Source of the DNA: Streptomyces sp. CB09001
Lineage (GTDB): Bacteria; Actinomycetota; Actinomycetes; Streptomycetales; Streptomycetaceae
Assembly (NCBI RefSeq): GCF_003369795.1
Contig: NZ_CP026730.1
Location: 4,021,001 to 4,085,000 of the forward strand
Length of the DNA: 64,000 bases
Direction: 5' to 3'
Every line of letters begins with the position of its first letter. The first letter of the stretch is position 1. The translations under genes and the position numbers were made by a program. Under the pieces are notes generated by a model. The model was not told the DNA's origin, made no database searches, and saw nothing but the letters and a program-made list of their open reading frames with translations. Positions 15,597 through 24,320 of this stretch are shown here, piece by piece.

Positions 15597-17642
15597 TCAC
15601 CCCAGCTGGGGAGGCAGCCCCGTCGCGTGGGTGACGACGAGACCCGAGACCGCTCGGGTCAGGGTCACGTACAGCCGGCGCAGCCCCGTCCGTTCGTCCG
15701 GCTCGCCGTCGACCACCGCCTGCGGCTCGTCCAGGACCACGTAGTCGTACTCCAGGCCCTTCGCCAGCGAGGCCGGGACCAGGGTCAGGCGGGTGGCGTG
15801 GGTGGTCTCCTCGCCGGGGCCGACGTAGCCGATCCGGGCCGCCCCCAGGGCCGCCGCCAGCTCCGGCACCCGCGCGTCGGCGGCGATCAGGCCGACCGAG
15901 CCCTCCCGCTCCAGCAGCTCACGGCACGCGGCCACCACGTCGGCCGGCCCGTCGGGGGCCGTGCGGATGTCGAAGAAGCCCGGGTTCTCGCGGATCGACG
16001 CGACCGGCGTCAGACCCGGCGCGATGTGCGGCAGCAGCCGGGAGGCGTACGCGATGACGTCCGTCGGCACACGGAAACCGGCCGTCAGCTCCTCGACCAC
16101 CGCCTCGCCCTTGCCCAGGTGCCCGAGCGCCTCCGCCCAGCTCCGGGTCGCCCACGGCGTGGTGCCCTGCGCCAGGTCGCCCAGGACGGTCGCCGAGCCG
16201 GTGGTGCAGCGCCGGCCCACCGCGCGGTACTGCATGGGGGACAGGTCCTGCGCCTCGTCGAGGACCACGTGCCCGAGGGAGTGGGTGCGCTCGATCAGGT
16301 CGGTCGCCTCGTCGATCAGCACGGCGTCGGCCGGCGACCACCTGGCGGACTTCACCGAGCGGGCCGGCTTCACCCACAGCACCGCCTTCTGCTCGTCCTC
16401 GGTGAGGATCCCCTCGGCGTGCTCGGCGAGGAAGTCCGCGTCGGCGAGGAGGCGCAGCACCAGCTTGGCCGGGTCGACCTGCGGCCAGACCGACTTCACC
16501 AGCGCCTTCACGGCCGCGTTGCGCGCCACCGCGTTCTGCACCCGGTCGTCCGGCGCCTCGCCCGCCCGCTCCATCTGCACCAGCACGGTGTGCGCGACCC
16601 GCTGCGGCAGCGCCTCGCGGGCGGCGCCGTAGCGGATGTCCCGGGCGAGCAGCTCGCGGACGATCTCCGCCAGCTCGTACACCGGCACCCGCCAGCGGCG
16701 TGAGCCGCGCACCACGACGACGCCCTCGGCGGGCGGGGTGACGTGGGAGTAGAGGGCCCGGCGCAGGACCTCCGCCATCCGCGCGTCGCCCTTGACCACC
16801 GCCGTCGTCGCCTCGTCCGCCCCGCGCACCTCCACATGGGCGACCAGGTCGTCGACGGTGGCCTGGCGGACGGTCATCTCGCCGAGCGCCGGCAGCACCT
16901 GCTCGATGTAGTGCAGGAAGGACCGGTTCGGGCCGACGACCAGCGTGCCGGTGCGGGCCAGGCGCTCGCGGTGCGCGTACAGCAGGTAGGCCACCCGGTG
17001 CAGGCCGACGGCGGTCTTCCCGGTGCCGGGGCCGCCCTGCACACAGACCGAGCCGGACAGTTCGGCGCGCACGATCTCGTCCTGCTCGGGCTGGATCGTC
17101 GCCACGATGTCCCGCATCGGTCCGACGCGGGGCCGCTCGATCTCCTGCTGGAGCAGCCTGCTGGTGGTCGCCGCCTCGGCCGGGTCGAGCAGATGCTCGT
17201 CCTCGTACGCGGTCAGGTCGCCGCCGGTGTAGCCGAAGCGGCGGCGCAGCGAGACGTCCTGCGGGTCCTTCTTCGACGCCCGGTAGAACGGCTGCGAGAC
17301 CGGTGCCCGCCAGTCGATCACCATCGGGTCGCCGTCCGCGTCGTGCACATGCCGCCGGCCGACGTAGAAGCGCTCGCCCTCCCCGCCCTCCGCCTGTTCC
17401 GCACCCGGGGCGTGCAGGTAGTCGAGCCGGCCGAAGAAGAGCGGGGTCTCGCTGAGGTCGGCGAGCGCCTTGATGCGCTGCTCGATCTGGCTCTCCAGGA
17501 CGGCGGCGTTGACCCAGTTCGCGGTCACGTCGGTGATGTCGAGGGACTCCACGTCCTCGCGCATGGCGCGCAGCGCGGAACGGGACGCGGAGAGGTGGGA
17601 GCGTTCCCTGGAGAGGGGGTCGTCGTGGACGGGCGTGGACAA
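15597..17642 (-). CDS. HelD-like RNA polymerase-associated UvrD-type ATPase
   Basis: 681 residues from a TTG at 17642, supported by GGAGG seven bases upstream. The N-terminus is a coiled coil (SRERSHLSASRSALRAMRED); then come FYVGRRHV..D..G.P.VIDWRAP, Walker A GGPGTGKT (203-210), the Walker B-like VVLDEAQDLSPMQ and the SF1 motif RRLYVTLTRAVSGL. HelD proteins free stalled RNA polymerase from DNA; in Streptomyces relatives (HelR) this confers rifamycin tolerance. I found no rifamycin-associated element upstream, so a housekeeping role is as likely. Confidence 0.9.
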   Translation of the reverse strand: MSTPVHDDPLSRERSHLSASRSALRAMREDVESLDITDVTANWVNAAVLESQIEQRIKALADLSETPLFFGRLDYLHAPGAEQAEGGEGERFYVGRRHVHDADGDPMVIDWRAPVSQPFYRASKKDPQDVSLRRRFGYTGGDLTAYEDEHLLDPAEAATTSRLLQQEIERPRVGPMRDIVATIQPEQDEIVRAELSGSVCVQGGPGTGKTAVGLHRVAYLLYAHRERLARTGTLVVGPNRSFLHYIEQVLPALGEMTVRQATVDDLVAHVEVRGADEATTAVVKGDARMAEVLRRALYSHVTPPAEGVVVVRGSRRWRVPVYELAEIVRELLARDIRYGAAREALPQRVAHTVLVQMERAGEAPDDRVQNAVARNAAVKALVKSVWPQVDPAKLVLRLLADADFLAEHAEGILTEDEQKAVLWVKPARSVKSARWSPADAVLIDEATDLIERTHSLGHVVLDEAQDLSPMQYRAVGRRCTTGSATVLGDLAQGTTPWATRSWAEALGHLGKGEAVVEELTAGFRVPTDVIAYASRLLPHIAPGLTPVASIRENPGFFDIRTAPDGPADVVAACRELLEREGSVGLIAADARVPELAAALGAARIGYVGPGEETTHATRLTLVPASLAKGLEYDYVVLDEPQAVVDGEPDERTGLRRLYVTLTRAVSGLVVTHATGLPPQLG

Positions 17643-17943
17643 GGGGGTGCCTCCGGATGACCTGCGGTGTGGTGGGCGCGGAACGCGCGCGGTGGACCGA
17701 CCGGTTTCCGTCCGGACGGCAGCACTCCGGTGGGGAGGCGGGCAAGAGCGGAGATTCTAAGGGAGCGCGGGCGGCGCGGGCCAACCGTTTTCTGCCGGTC
17801 CCGGCGCGATCCGGGCCCGACCCCTAGGGGATCACGTCATCCGCGCCGGGGGATGCGCTCCCTCCAGGGTCGTAGCCGAGGCGTGCGGGGATTGGGTCCG
17901 TAGACCGATGCCGGTCGGGGGGTGGCGGTCGCACCATGGAGAC
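17643..17943. other. 301-bp divergent intergenic region, no gene seen
   Basis: It lies between the helD-type gene (minus strand) and the small ORF at 17944. It must hold promoters for both. I see the helD ribosome-binding site but no convincing -35/-10 pair, palindrome or RNA structure. Confidence 0.5.
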
Positions 17944-18129
17944 ATGAGCGCAGCAACCATCTCCCCCGCCCCGGCACCGGGCCGCGCGTCCGGTGCCACG
18001 CCCGTGGCCGGCAGCCACCGGCACCGGCTCGGTGACACCCTGCGCGCCGTCAGGGTGTTCGCGGGCGCCGCCTTCGACGTGGTCGTCCTCGGCGAGTACG
18101 GCGAGGAGGCCGGTGTCCGCCGGCACTGA
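17944..18129 (+). CDS. Small hypothetical protein, 61 residues
   Basis: The ATG at 17944 follows GGAG by three bases, a short spacing. The first half is Ala/Pro/Ser-rich, then H-R-H-R-L-G-D-T-L-R-A-V-R-V-F and an end of FDVVVLGEYGEEAGVRRH, which looks ordered rather than random. The stop is 4 bp from the convergent XPB stop. The function is unknown. Confidence 0.6.
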   Translation: MSAATISPAPAPGRASGATPVAGSHRHRLGDTLRAVRVFAGAAFDVVVLGEYGEEAGVRRH

Positions 18130-18132
18130 GCG

Positions 18133-19770
18133 TCAGCCGAGGACCTCGTCCGCGTCCATGATCCGGTAGGCGTAGCCCTGTTCCGCCAGGAAGCGCTGGC
18201 GGTGGGCGGCGAAGTCCTGGTCGAGGGTGTCGCGGGCGACGACCGAGTAGAAGTGCGCCTGGTGGCCGTCGGCCTTCGGCCGCAGCACCCGGCCCAGGCG
18301 CTGGGCCTCCTCCTGCCGCGAGCCGAACGTGCCCGACACCTGGATGGCGACCGTCGCCTCCGGCAGGTCGATCGAGAAGTTCGCGACCTTCGACACGACG
18401 AGTACGCTGATCTCGCCCTGCCGGAAGGACTCGAAGAGCTTCTCCCGCTGGGCGTTGGACGTCTCGCCCTTGATGACCGGCGCCCCCAGGTGCTCGCCCA
18501 GCTCGTCGAGCTGGTCGATGTACTGGCCGATGACGAGGATCTGCTGCCCGGCGAACCGCCGCACGATCGCCTCCGTCACCTTCCGCTTGGTGTCGGTCGT
18601 CGCGCAGAAGCGGTACTTCTCCTCCGTCTCGGCGGTGGCGTACGCGAGCCGCTCGGAGTCGGTGAGGTTGACCCGGACCTCCACGCAGTCGGCGGGCGCG
18701 ATGTAGCCCTGCGCCTCGATCTCCTTCCACGGCGCGTCGAACCGCTTCGGCCCGATCAGCGAGAACACGTCCGACTCGCGGCCGTCCTCCCGCACCAGCG
18801 TCGCGGTCAGACCGAGCCGGCGGCGGGCCTGGAGGTCGGCGGTGAACTTGAAGACCGGCGCGGGCAGCAGGTGCACCTCGTCGTAGACGATCAGCCCCCA
18901 GTCCCGGGAGTCGAACAGCTCCAGGTGCGGGTAGACGCCCTTCCGCCGGGTCGTCAGCACCTGGTACGTGGCGATGGTGACCGGCCGGATCTCCTTGCGC
19001 GTACCGCTGTACTCGCCGATCTCGTCCTCGGTCAGCGACGTGCGCCTGACCAGCTCGTGCTTCCACTGCCTGGCGGAGACGGTGTTGGTGACCAGGATCA
19101 GCGTCGTCGACCTGGCCTGCGCCATCGCGCCCGCCCCGACCAGCGTCTTGCCCGCGCCGCAGGGGAGCACCACGACGCCGCTGCCGCCGTGCCAGAAGTT
19201 CTCCACCGCCTGCTTCTGGTACGGGCGCAGCGCCCACCCGTCCTCGGCCAGCTCGATCGGGTGCGCCTCGCCGTCCACGTACCCGGCGAGGTCCTCCGCG
19301 GGCCAGCCCAGCTTGAGCAGCGTCTGCTTGATCTGCCCGCGCTCGGAGGGGTGCACCGCCACCGTGTCGGCGTCGATGCGGGTGCCGACCAGCGGCGCGA
19401 TCCGCTTCGACTTCAGCACCTCCTCCAGCACCGGCCGGTCGGTGGTCGTCAGGACCAGTCCGTGCGCCGGGTGCTTGGAGAGGGTGAGGCGGCCGTAGCG
19501 GTCCATCGTCTCGGCGATGTCGACCAGCAGCGCGTGCGGCACCGGGTAGCGGCTGTACTCGACGAGCGCGTCCACGACCTGCTCGGCGTCGTGGCCGGCC
19601 GCCCGCGCGTTCCACAGGCCCAGCGGGGTCACCCGGTAGGTGTGGATGTGCTCCGGCGCCCGCTCCAGCTCGGCGAAGGGCGCGATGGCCCGACGGCACG
19701 CGCCGGCCTGCTCGTGGTCGACTTCGAGAAGCAGGGTCTTGTCGGACTGGACGATCAGCGGACCATTCAC
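18133..19770 (-). CDS. XPB-type (ERCC3/Ssl2 family) superfamily 2 DNA helicase
   Basis: 545 residues from the GTG at 19770 (MNGPLIVQSDKTLLLEVDHE), preceded by AAAGGGTG. After an N-terminal damage-recognition-like region come Walker A PCGAGKT (203-209), the DEVH box (297-300), the motif III region FKFTADLQARRRLGLTATLVR, and the motif VI region QEEAQRLGRVLRPK. It is a 3'-5' helicase of the bacterial XPB group, implicated in DNA repair. Next upstream on the same strand is a peptide gene, then a WYL/Ssl2-like protein, a neighbourhood that recurs in actinomycetes. Confidence 0.95.
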   Translation of the reverse strand: MNGPLIVQSDKTLLLEVDHEQAGACRRAIAPFAELERAPEHIHTYRVTPLGLWNARAAGHDAEQVVDALVEYSRYPVPHALLVDIAETMDRYGRLTLSKHPAHGLVLTTTDRPVLEEVLKSKRIAPLVGTRIDADTVAVHPSERGQIKQTLLKLGWPAEDLAGYVDGEAHPIELAEDGWALRPYQKQAVENFWHGGSGVVVLPCGAGKTLVGAGAMAQARSTTLILVTNTVSARQWKHELVRRTSLTEDEIGEYSGTRKEIRPVTIATYQVLTTRRKGVYPHLELFDSRDWGLIVYDEVHLLPAPVFKFTADLQARRRLGLTATLVREDGRESDVFSLIGPKRFDAPWKEIEAQGYIAPADCVEVRVNLTDSERLAYATAETEEKYRFCATTDTKRKVTEAIVRRFAGQQILVIGQYIDQLDELGEHLGAPVIKGETSNAQREKLFESFRQGEISVLVVSKVANFSIDLPEATVAIQVSGTFGSRQEEAQRLGRVLRPKADGHQAHFYSVVARDTLDQDFAAHRQRFLAEQGYAYRIMDADEVLG

Positions 19771-19952
19771 GGGCGGCACCCTTTCGCGTGCGTACGGCCG
19801 GACGACGGCTCGGCCAAACGTCAAGTGTGCCTGATCGCGGGGCGGGGCCTACCGGAGAGCGACGGGGATCTTGTCGGGCCCGGCAGACTTTCGAGCAGGG
19901 GACGGCGGGCCGGTCCGGCGACCGGGCCGGCCCGTCGAGAGAACGCTGAGGT

Positions 19953-19994
19953 GGACGGTCAGAGGCGGACGGTCAGAGGCGGACGGTCAGAGGG
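19953..19994. repeat. Three tandem 14-bp repeats covering the stop of the small peptide gene
   Basis: GGACGGTCAGAGGC occurs at 19953-19966 and 19967-19980, with a third copy differing at its last base at 19981-19994. The third copy contains the TGA of the peptide gene at 19987-20106, read on the minus strand. The unit length is not a multiple of three. Confidence 0.8.
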
Positions 19995-20106
19995 TGAGGC
20001 CTCCGCCGAGGTCGATGCCGACCGCCGCGGCCTGCGCGGTGAACGCGGCGACCAGCGTCGCGGTGGCGGCCAGAACGGTGGCGAGACGGCGAACTGCAGT
20101 GCGCAT
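19987..20106 (-). CDS. Putative secreted 39-residue peptide
   Basis: A short ORF from the ATG at 20106, preceded by the strong site AAAGGAAG. It encodes MRTAVRRLATVLAATATLVA as a classical signal peptide (basic n-region, Ala/Leu/Val core), then FTAQA, a plausible AxA signal-peptidase site, leaving about 14 residues ending VGIDLGGGLTL. No family is recognised. It lies between the XPB and WYL/Ssl2-like genes, all on the minus strand. Alternatively it is a very short membrane peptide or a leader ORF. The ribosome-binding site plus signal sequence make chance unlikely. Confidence 0.6.
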   Translation of the reverse strand: MRTAVRRLATVLAATATLVAAFTAQAAAVGIDLGGGLTL

Positions 20107-20273
20107 CGGGCTCTTCCTTTCGCTTCGGTGCGGGACAACCGGTGGCTGCCCGAGCGCCGCCGGTTCGATGCGGTTGATGAAAAAAGCTCCCTCTCAGGTG
20201 CGAATCACCCGGCGTGGCGTGCATGGATCACGCCGTACACCCGAAAGAGCGTCGCCGTCCGCAAGGACTCCCG

Positions 20274-22868
20274 TCAGCCCGCGTCGTCGGCCAGCTCGGC
20301 CACGCCGGTGACCCGGTGCAGCGGATAGGTGCGCACCTCGTCCGCCGTGTGGTCGTACGCCGTGACGAAGCCGCCCTCGACCCGGATCGGGGCGATCACA
20401 CGCTGGCTGGCGGCGCCCTCGGCGTTCACGTAGCCGATCCACAGCGCCTCGCCGGTCAGGACCGCCGCCTGCATCGTGGCCAGCGTCTCGGCGGCGCCCG
20501 TGCGGGGCAGCGTGCCGCCCGGCACACCGTCCGCGCCGCCGCCCTCGCCGTCCCCGGGGCCCGGCTTGCGCGGGGCCGTGGAGGCCAGGTCACCGGCGCG
20601 CACGGCCCGGATCGCCGCCGTCAGCAGCGTGTCGTCGGGCGCCGGCGGACCGTCCGGGACCGGCTCGGGCGCCGCCCGCGGCGGGGTGCGGTGCGAGTCC
20701 GCGCGGGCGATCAGCACGTCGCCCGCGGCGGACTCGGCGGCCGGCGCGAACCCCAGCGCGCGCAGCCCGTCCAGCAGCGCCGCCGGGTCGGCCTGCGCGG
20801 CCAGCACCGTGGGCGCCAGACGGCGCAGGCCCAGACCGGCGGCCCGCTTGTCGGCGAGGATCTCGTCCAGCGTCGCGTCGTCGTCGCAGCGCACGTACGC
20901 CGAGGCCGCGCCCACCCGCAGCCGCCCGTGCCGCCGGGCCACGTCGTCGATCAGGTACGTCAGGGGCTGCGGCACCGGCGTACGGGAGTGCCGGGTGAGG
21001 AACGCGTGCAGGTCGGCGGCGCTCCGCCCGGCGTCCAGCGCACGGCGTACCGAACCCGGCGTGAACCGGTAGACGGTCGCCCCGCCCTTGGACTCCACGT
21101 CCGCGAGCACCCCCAGCACGTCGGCCAGCTCGCGCTCCAGCGGCCCCGGCGCCACCGCCGTCAGGTCGGCCTGCAACAGCACGTGGTCCAGTGGTTCCGG
21201 GAAGAGCGGTTCCAGCAGCCGGGCGGCGGTCGCGGTGGCCGCGGCCCGCTCGGCGGGGGTCGGGGGAGCGGTCACCGGGGGCATGCGGTGGTGGTGGACC
21301 GGGAGCTTGTCACCCGGACCCGCGGGTTCCCCGGCCGCCGCCGGACGGGGTGCCTCGGGCGCGCCGATCAGGGCCCGCCCCGGTGCCGCCAGCGCCCCGC
21401 GCCCCGTGACGCCCAGCAGCTCCGCCTCGGACAGCGTCCACCGGGCGACGCGGCTGCGCAGGTCGTCGTCCCGCGACTCACCGGTTCCGGTCTCCCGCTG
21501 CTGCCGGGGGCCGCGCAGCGGACGCTCCCAGCGCAACCGGGCCAGCACCGACGCCTCGACGGGCGAGGAACCCTCGGGCAGCCCCGCGAGCAGGGCCAGC
21601 ACCCGGTGCCGCACCTCCGGCGCCGCCGAACGGTCCAGGTTCGGCCCCAGCGCCGAAAGCGTACGGTCCTTCGCGTCCCGGCCACCGACCACACCCGGCG
21701 TCCGGGTCGCCGTCAGCCACGTCGTCGCGAGCAGCGCCCAGCGCTCGGCGGGCGGCAGCTCGCGCCACTCGTCGTACGCCGGGGTCGCCGCGTACCGTTC
21801 CCCCGCCTCCCCGTCGGAGGCGATCAGCCCGGCCCCGTAGGCCAGCTCGACCCAGAACGCGGCGACCGGCTCGGGCACGTCCAGGGCGACGGCGGTCCGC
21901 TTCAGGTCGCGCACGCTCAGACCGCCGGCCCGCAGCACCGACGGTCCCCCCTCGTCCCACTCCTTCAGCAGCTCGTCGACCGTCGCCAGCGCCGCCAGCG
22001 CCTGGCCGGCCGCGGTGGCGTCCACAACCTGTGGACGGTGTGTGGCGGCCGCCTCCACCGGCGGCGGCACCGGCTCGGGCGCGCGGTGCGCCCGGCCCGC
22101 GCGCAGGTGCAGGGCGACCTCGCGGGGCAGCACGACCGTGCCGGGCGCCGTCGGCAGCAGCAGACCGCGGTCGAGCAGCGCCCGCAGGTGCGCCGCCGGG
22201 TCGTGGGTGACCTGGCCGTACGGCGGCCCCCACACCAGCCGGTCCAGCACCTCCCGGGACTCCCAGGACAGCTCGGCGAGGAGCGCCGCCATCCGCCGCC
22301 GGTCGGCGAACAGGCCGCCGAGCGCGGAGACGGCGGAGACCGAGTCGTGGGTCGAGGGCAGGCCGACGGCGGCGAGGATCTCCTGGATCCGGCCCGGCGA
22401 CATCCCCGCCGTCGCCTCCCGCACGGTCGGGCCGAGCCCGGTCGGGGACGGATGCTGCGGGGACGGCGCGAGCAGCTCACGGGCGGTACGGACCAGCCGC
22501 AGCCGGTCGTCGGCACCCCACACCAGCGCCTGTTCGCGCAGCAGGGCGGCGGCCCGGGGCAGCGCGGCGGCGACGGCCGGGTCCCGCTCGTCACCGGCCA
22601 TCAGAGCGAGCAGCTCGCCGTACGACGCCGGGTCCGGCGCCACGGCCAGCGCCTCGGCCGTCTGCAGCGCGAACCGGTCCAGCCGCTCCAGCGCCCGCAC
22701 GACGGAGGCGCGGGTGCCGGCGCGGGTGGCGAGCTGGGTGAGGTCGGTCGGCACGGGGGTGATGAGGTCGGGACGGCTGCGCAGGAGGGCGGCCAGCGAG
22801 ACGTCGTCCCTGACGCGGAGCGCCTCCGCGAGGGACCGGGGGGCCGCGGACTTCTCCTCGGTGCTCAT
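20274..22868 (-). CDS. Helicase C-terminal (Ssl2/XPB-like) protein with WYL-like end
   Basis: 864 residues from the ATG at 22868. The N-terminal third is helical (RSLAEALRVRDDVSLAALLR, LTQLATRAG). The middle contains winged-helix-like segments and a region DHVLLQADLTAVAPGPLERE matching the helicase-C/XPB accessory domain annotated in actinobacterial homologues. The end, ALWIGYVNAEGAASQR then VIAPIRVEGGFVTAYDH, is WYL-like, a nucleotide or ssDNA-sensing fold. I see no Walker A, so it is not itself a helicase. Its proximity to the XPB gene suggests a partner in DNA repair or its control. Confidence 0.8.
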   Translation of the reverse strand: MSTEEKSAAPRSLAEALRVRDDVSLAALLRSRPDLITPVPTDLTQLATRAGTRASVVRALERLDRFALQTAEALAVAPDPASYGELLALMAGDERDPAVAAALPRAAALLREQALVWGADDRLRLVRTARELLAPSPQHPSPTGLGPTVREATAGMSPGRIQEILAAVGLPSTHDSVSAVSALGGLFADRRRMAALLAELSWESREVLDRLVWGPPYGQVTHDPAAHLRALLDRGLLLPTAPGTVVLPREVALHLRAGRAHRAPEPVPPPVEAAATHRPQVVDATAAGQALAALATVDELLKEWDEGGPSVLRAGGLSVRDLKRTAVALDVPEPVAAFWVELAYGAGLIASDGEAGERYAATPAYDEWRELPPAERWALLATTWLTATRTPGVVGGRDAKDRTLSALGPNLDRSAAPEVRHRVLALLAGLPEGSSPVEASVLARLRWERPLRGPRQQRETGTGESRDDDLRSRVARWTLSEAELLGVTGRGALAAPGRALIGAPEAPRPAAAGEPAGPGDKLPVHHHRMPPVTAPPTPAERAAATATAARLLEPLFPEPLDHVLLQADLTAVAPGPLERELADVLGVLADVESKGGATVYRFTPGSVRRALDAGRSAADLHAFLTRHSRTPVPQPLTYLIDDVARRHGRLRVGAASAYVRCDDDATLDEILADKRAAGLGLRRLAPTVLAAQADPAALLDGLRALGFAPAAESAAGDVLIARADSHRTPPRAAPEPVPDGPPAPDDTLLTAAIRAVRAGDLASTAPRKPGPGDGEGGGADGVPGGTLPRTGAAETLATMQAAVLTGEALWIGYVNAEGAASQRVIAPIRVEGGFVTAYDHTADEVRTYPLHRVTGVAELADDAG

Positions 22869-23008
22869 CCCGCTCACGTTAGCGGGTGGGTGCGACGGCG
22901 GAGGTGCGCGTGCGCGGGCGCGGTGCCGTCGGCCGGACGGGGAAGATTCGGTACCGTCGTCCGACGGGGTACGTCGGGGTACCACAACGCACCGCCCCGG
23001 AGGGGAAC

Positions 23009-24004
23009 GTGGGGATCGAGAGCGACCAGGTCGTCTTCGAGTATCTGAGCCGCGTCGGCGACGTGGCCCAGCAGCGGCAGCTGCCGTCGGCCACCCGGAT
23101 GCGGCTGGTGTCGGAGCTGCGCAACGAGATCGACCGGCACCGGGCGAAGACCACCGTGGACAGCCCCGCCGCCGTCCGCCGCATCCTGGACCGGCTCGGC
23201 GACCCCGACGACATCGTCACCGCCGCCGGCGGCACGAGCGGGGTACGCGACCAGGCCCCGGCCCCCACTGCGGTGCCCGAGCAGCGGGACCCCGAGCCCC
23301 GCGACGCCGGGCGGCGCAAGGGCCGCCGGAGCCCCGCACCCGAACCCCCCGCCCCGTCACCGGCCGCCTCCTCGCCCCACCTGGCGGGCGCGGGGGAACT
23401 GGGGGACGCCGGGGACGACCGGCCCGACTGGTGGCGCGTCGACGACGGCCCCTTCGCCGGCGGGGGCCTCGGCGACGGCGTGCCCGGGTTCGTCGGCGGC
23501 GTCGAGATCCCCGAGCTGCTCAGAAAGCCGCCGAGCGCCGAGGACGAGGCGGAGAAGACGCGGGCCGCCGCCCCGAGGACCTCCGTGGAGGAGGCCGAGG
23601 AGCCGACCGTTGAAACCGTCGGGAAGCGGGAGGCCCGCCGCCTGCCCCGCCTGTGGCCCGAGGGCGGCTGGAACGACCCGCTCCTGCTGCTCGCCGCGGC
23701 CCTCCTGATCGTCGGCGCCGTGCTCGGCAGCCTGGTCCCCCTCGGCCTGGGCTGGCTGATCGCCTACCTCTCCCGCCGGCTGACCCCGGCCCAGTCGAAG
23801 TGGGCCGTCCTGGGCCTGCCCGGCACGGTCGCCGCCGCGGGCGTCGTCTGGCTGTGGGGCCGCACCGAGGGCCGTTGGGGCGATCCGGTCGCCGAGGGCC
23901 ACATGAACGACGCGATCACCGAGACCTGGCCCTGGGTCCTGCGCACCGCCGCCGTGGCCACCGCCCTCTACCTCCTCTGGCGCACCCGCCGCCTCCGCGG
24001 CTGA
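23009..24004 (+). CDS. Membrane protein with HAAS-like N-terminal domain
   Basis: 331 residues from a GTG at 23009, five bases after GGAGGGG. The first 80 residues (VFEYLSRVGDVAQQRQLPSA, later LRNEIDRHR and ILDRLGDPDDIV) resemble the HAAS/DUF1700 helical domain found fused to membrane proteins and linked to PadR regulators. A disordered Pro/Ala/acidic linker follows, then three hydrophobic segments (LLLLAAALLIVGAVLGSLVP; WAVLGLPGTVAAAGVVWLW; VLRTAAVATALYLLW). It is probably an inner-membrane protein. The function is unknown. Its last codons are part of the duplicated 123-bp unit. Confidence 0.8.
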   Translation: MGIESDQVVFEYLSRVGDVAQQRQLPSATRMRLVSELRNEIDRHRAKTTVDSPAAVRRILDRLGDPDDIVTAAGGTSGVRDQAPAPTAVPEQRDPEPRDAGRRKGRRSPAPEPPAPSPAASSPHLAGAGELGDAGDDRPDWWRVDDGPFAGGGLGDGVPGFVGGVEIPELLRKPPSAEDEAEKTRAAAPRTSVEEAEEPTVETVGKREARRLPRLWPEGGWNDPLLLLAAALLIVGAVLGSLVPLGLGWLIAYLSRRLTPAQSKWAVLGLPGTVAAAGVVWLWGRTEGRWGDPVAEGHMNDAITETWPWVLRTAAVATALYLLWRTRRLRG

Positions 24005-24234
24005 CCACGAGGGCGTCGGCGGCGCGGTGACGCGGGGCGGAGCAAGCGGGTGGGACGAGGCGGCCGTGCCGGGGCCGGTGCCGGGCTGCGGACGCTCGTC
24101 GGGGGGTGGGTCCGCCTCCGCAGCTGACCGCGAGGGAGCCGTCGGCGCGGTGACGTGGGGTGGAGCAAGCGGGTGGGACGAGGTGGCTGTGCCGGGGCCC
24201 GTGCCGGGCTGCGGACGCCCGGCCGGGGCGGCGC
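23989..24234. repeat. Tandem duplication of a 123-bp unit
   Basis: Copy 1 (23989-24111) begins within the last codons of the HAAS-like gene and includes its stop; copy 2 (24112-24234) repeats it with scattered substitutions. Matching landmarks 123 bp apart include CGCCTCCGC, GGCGCGGTGACG, GGAGCAAGCGGGTGGGACGA and CCGGGCTGCGGACGC. This accounts for most of the 316-bp gap before the HAD gene, where I see no other gene. Confidence 0.85.
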
Positions 24235-24320
24235 CCCCGCGTCCGCGGTGTGCGGCCGATTCGCCGCGGCCGCACCGGGCGCCCGTGGGCAGTGGTCGCG
24301 CGCCCGGCACAATGGGGGCC

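Noticed and set aside
17643..17780. A rifamycin-associated element upstream of the HelD-type gene
   Set aside because: No long inverted repeat with the expected core was found, so I do not claim rifamycin induction.
20107..20273. A riboswitch or terminator around the A-tract near 20180
   Set aside because: The poly-A/T run is present but I could not fold a convincing stem next to it, nor match a known riboswitch core.
20214..23048. A 944-codon open frame on the plus strand opposite the WYL/Ssl2-like gene
   Set aside because: Repetitive Arg/Gln/Gly product without domains; the minus-strand gene is well supported.
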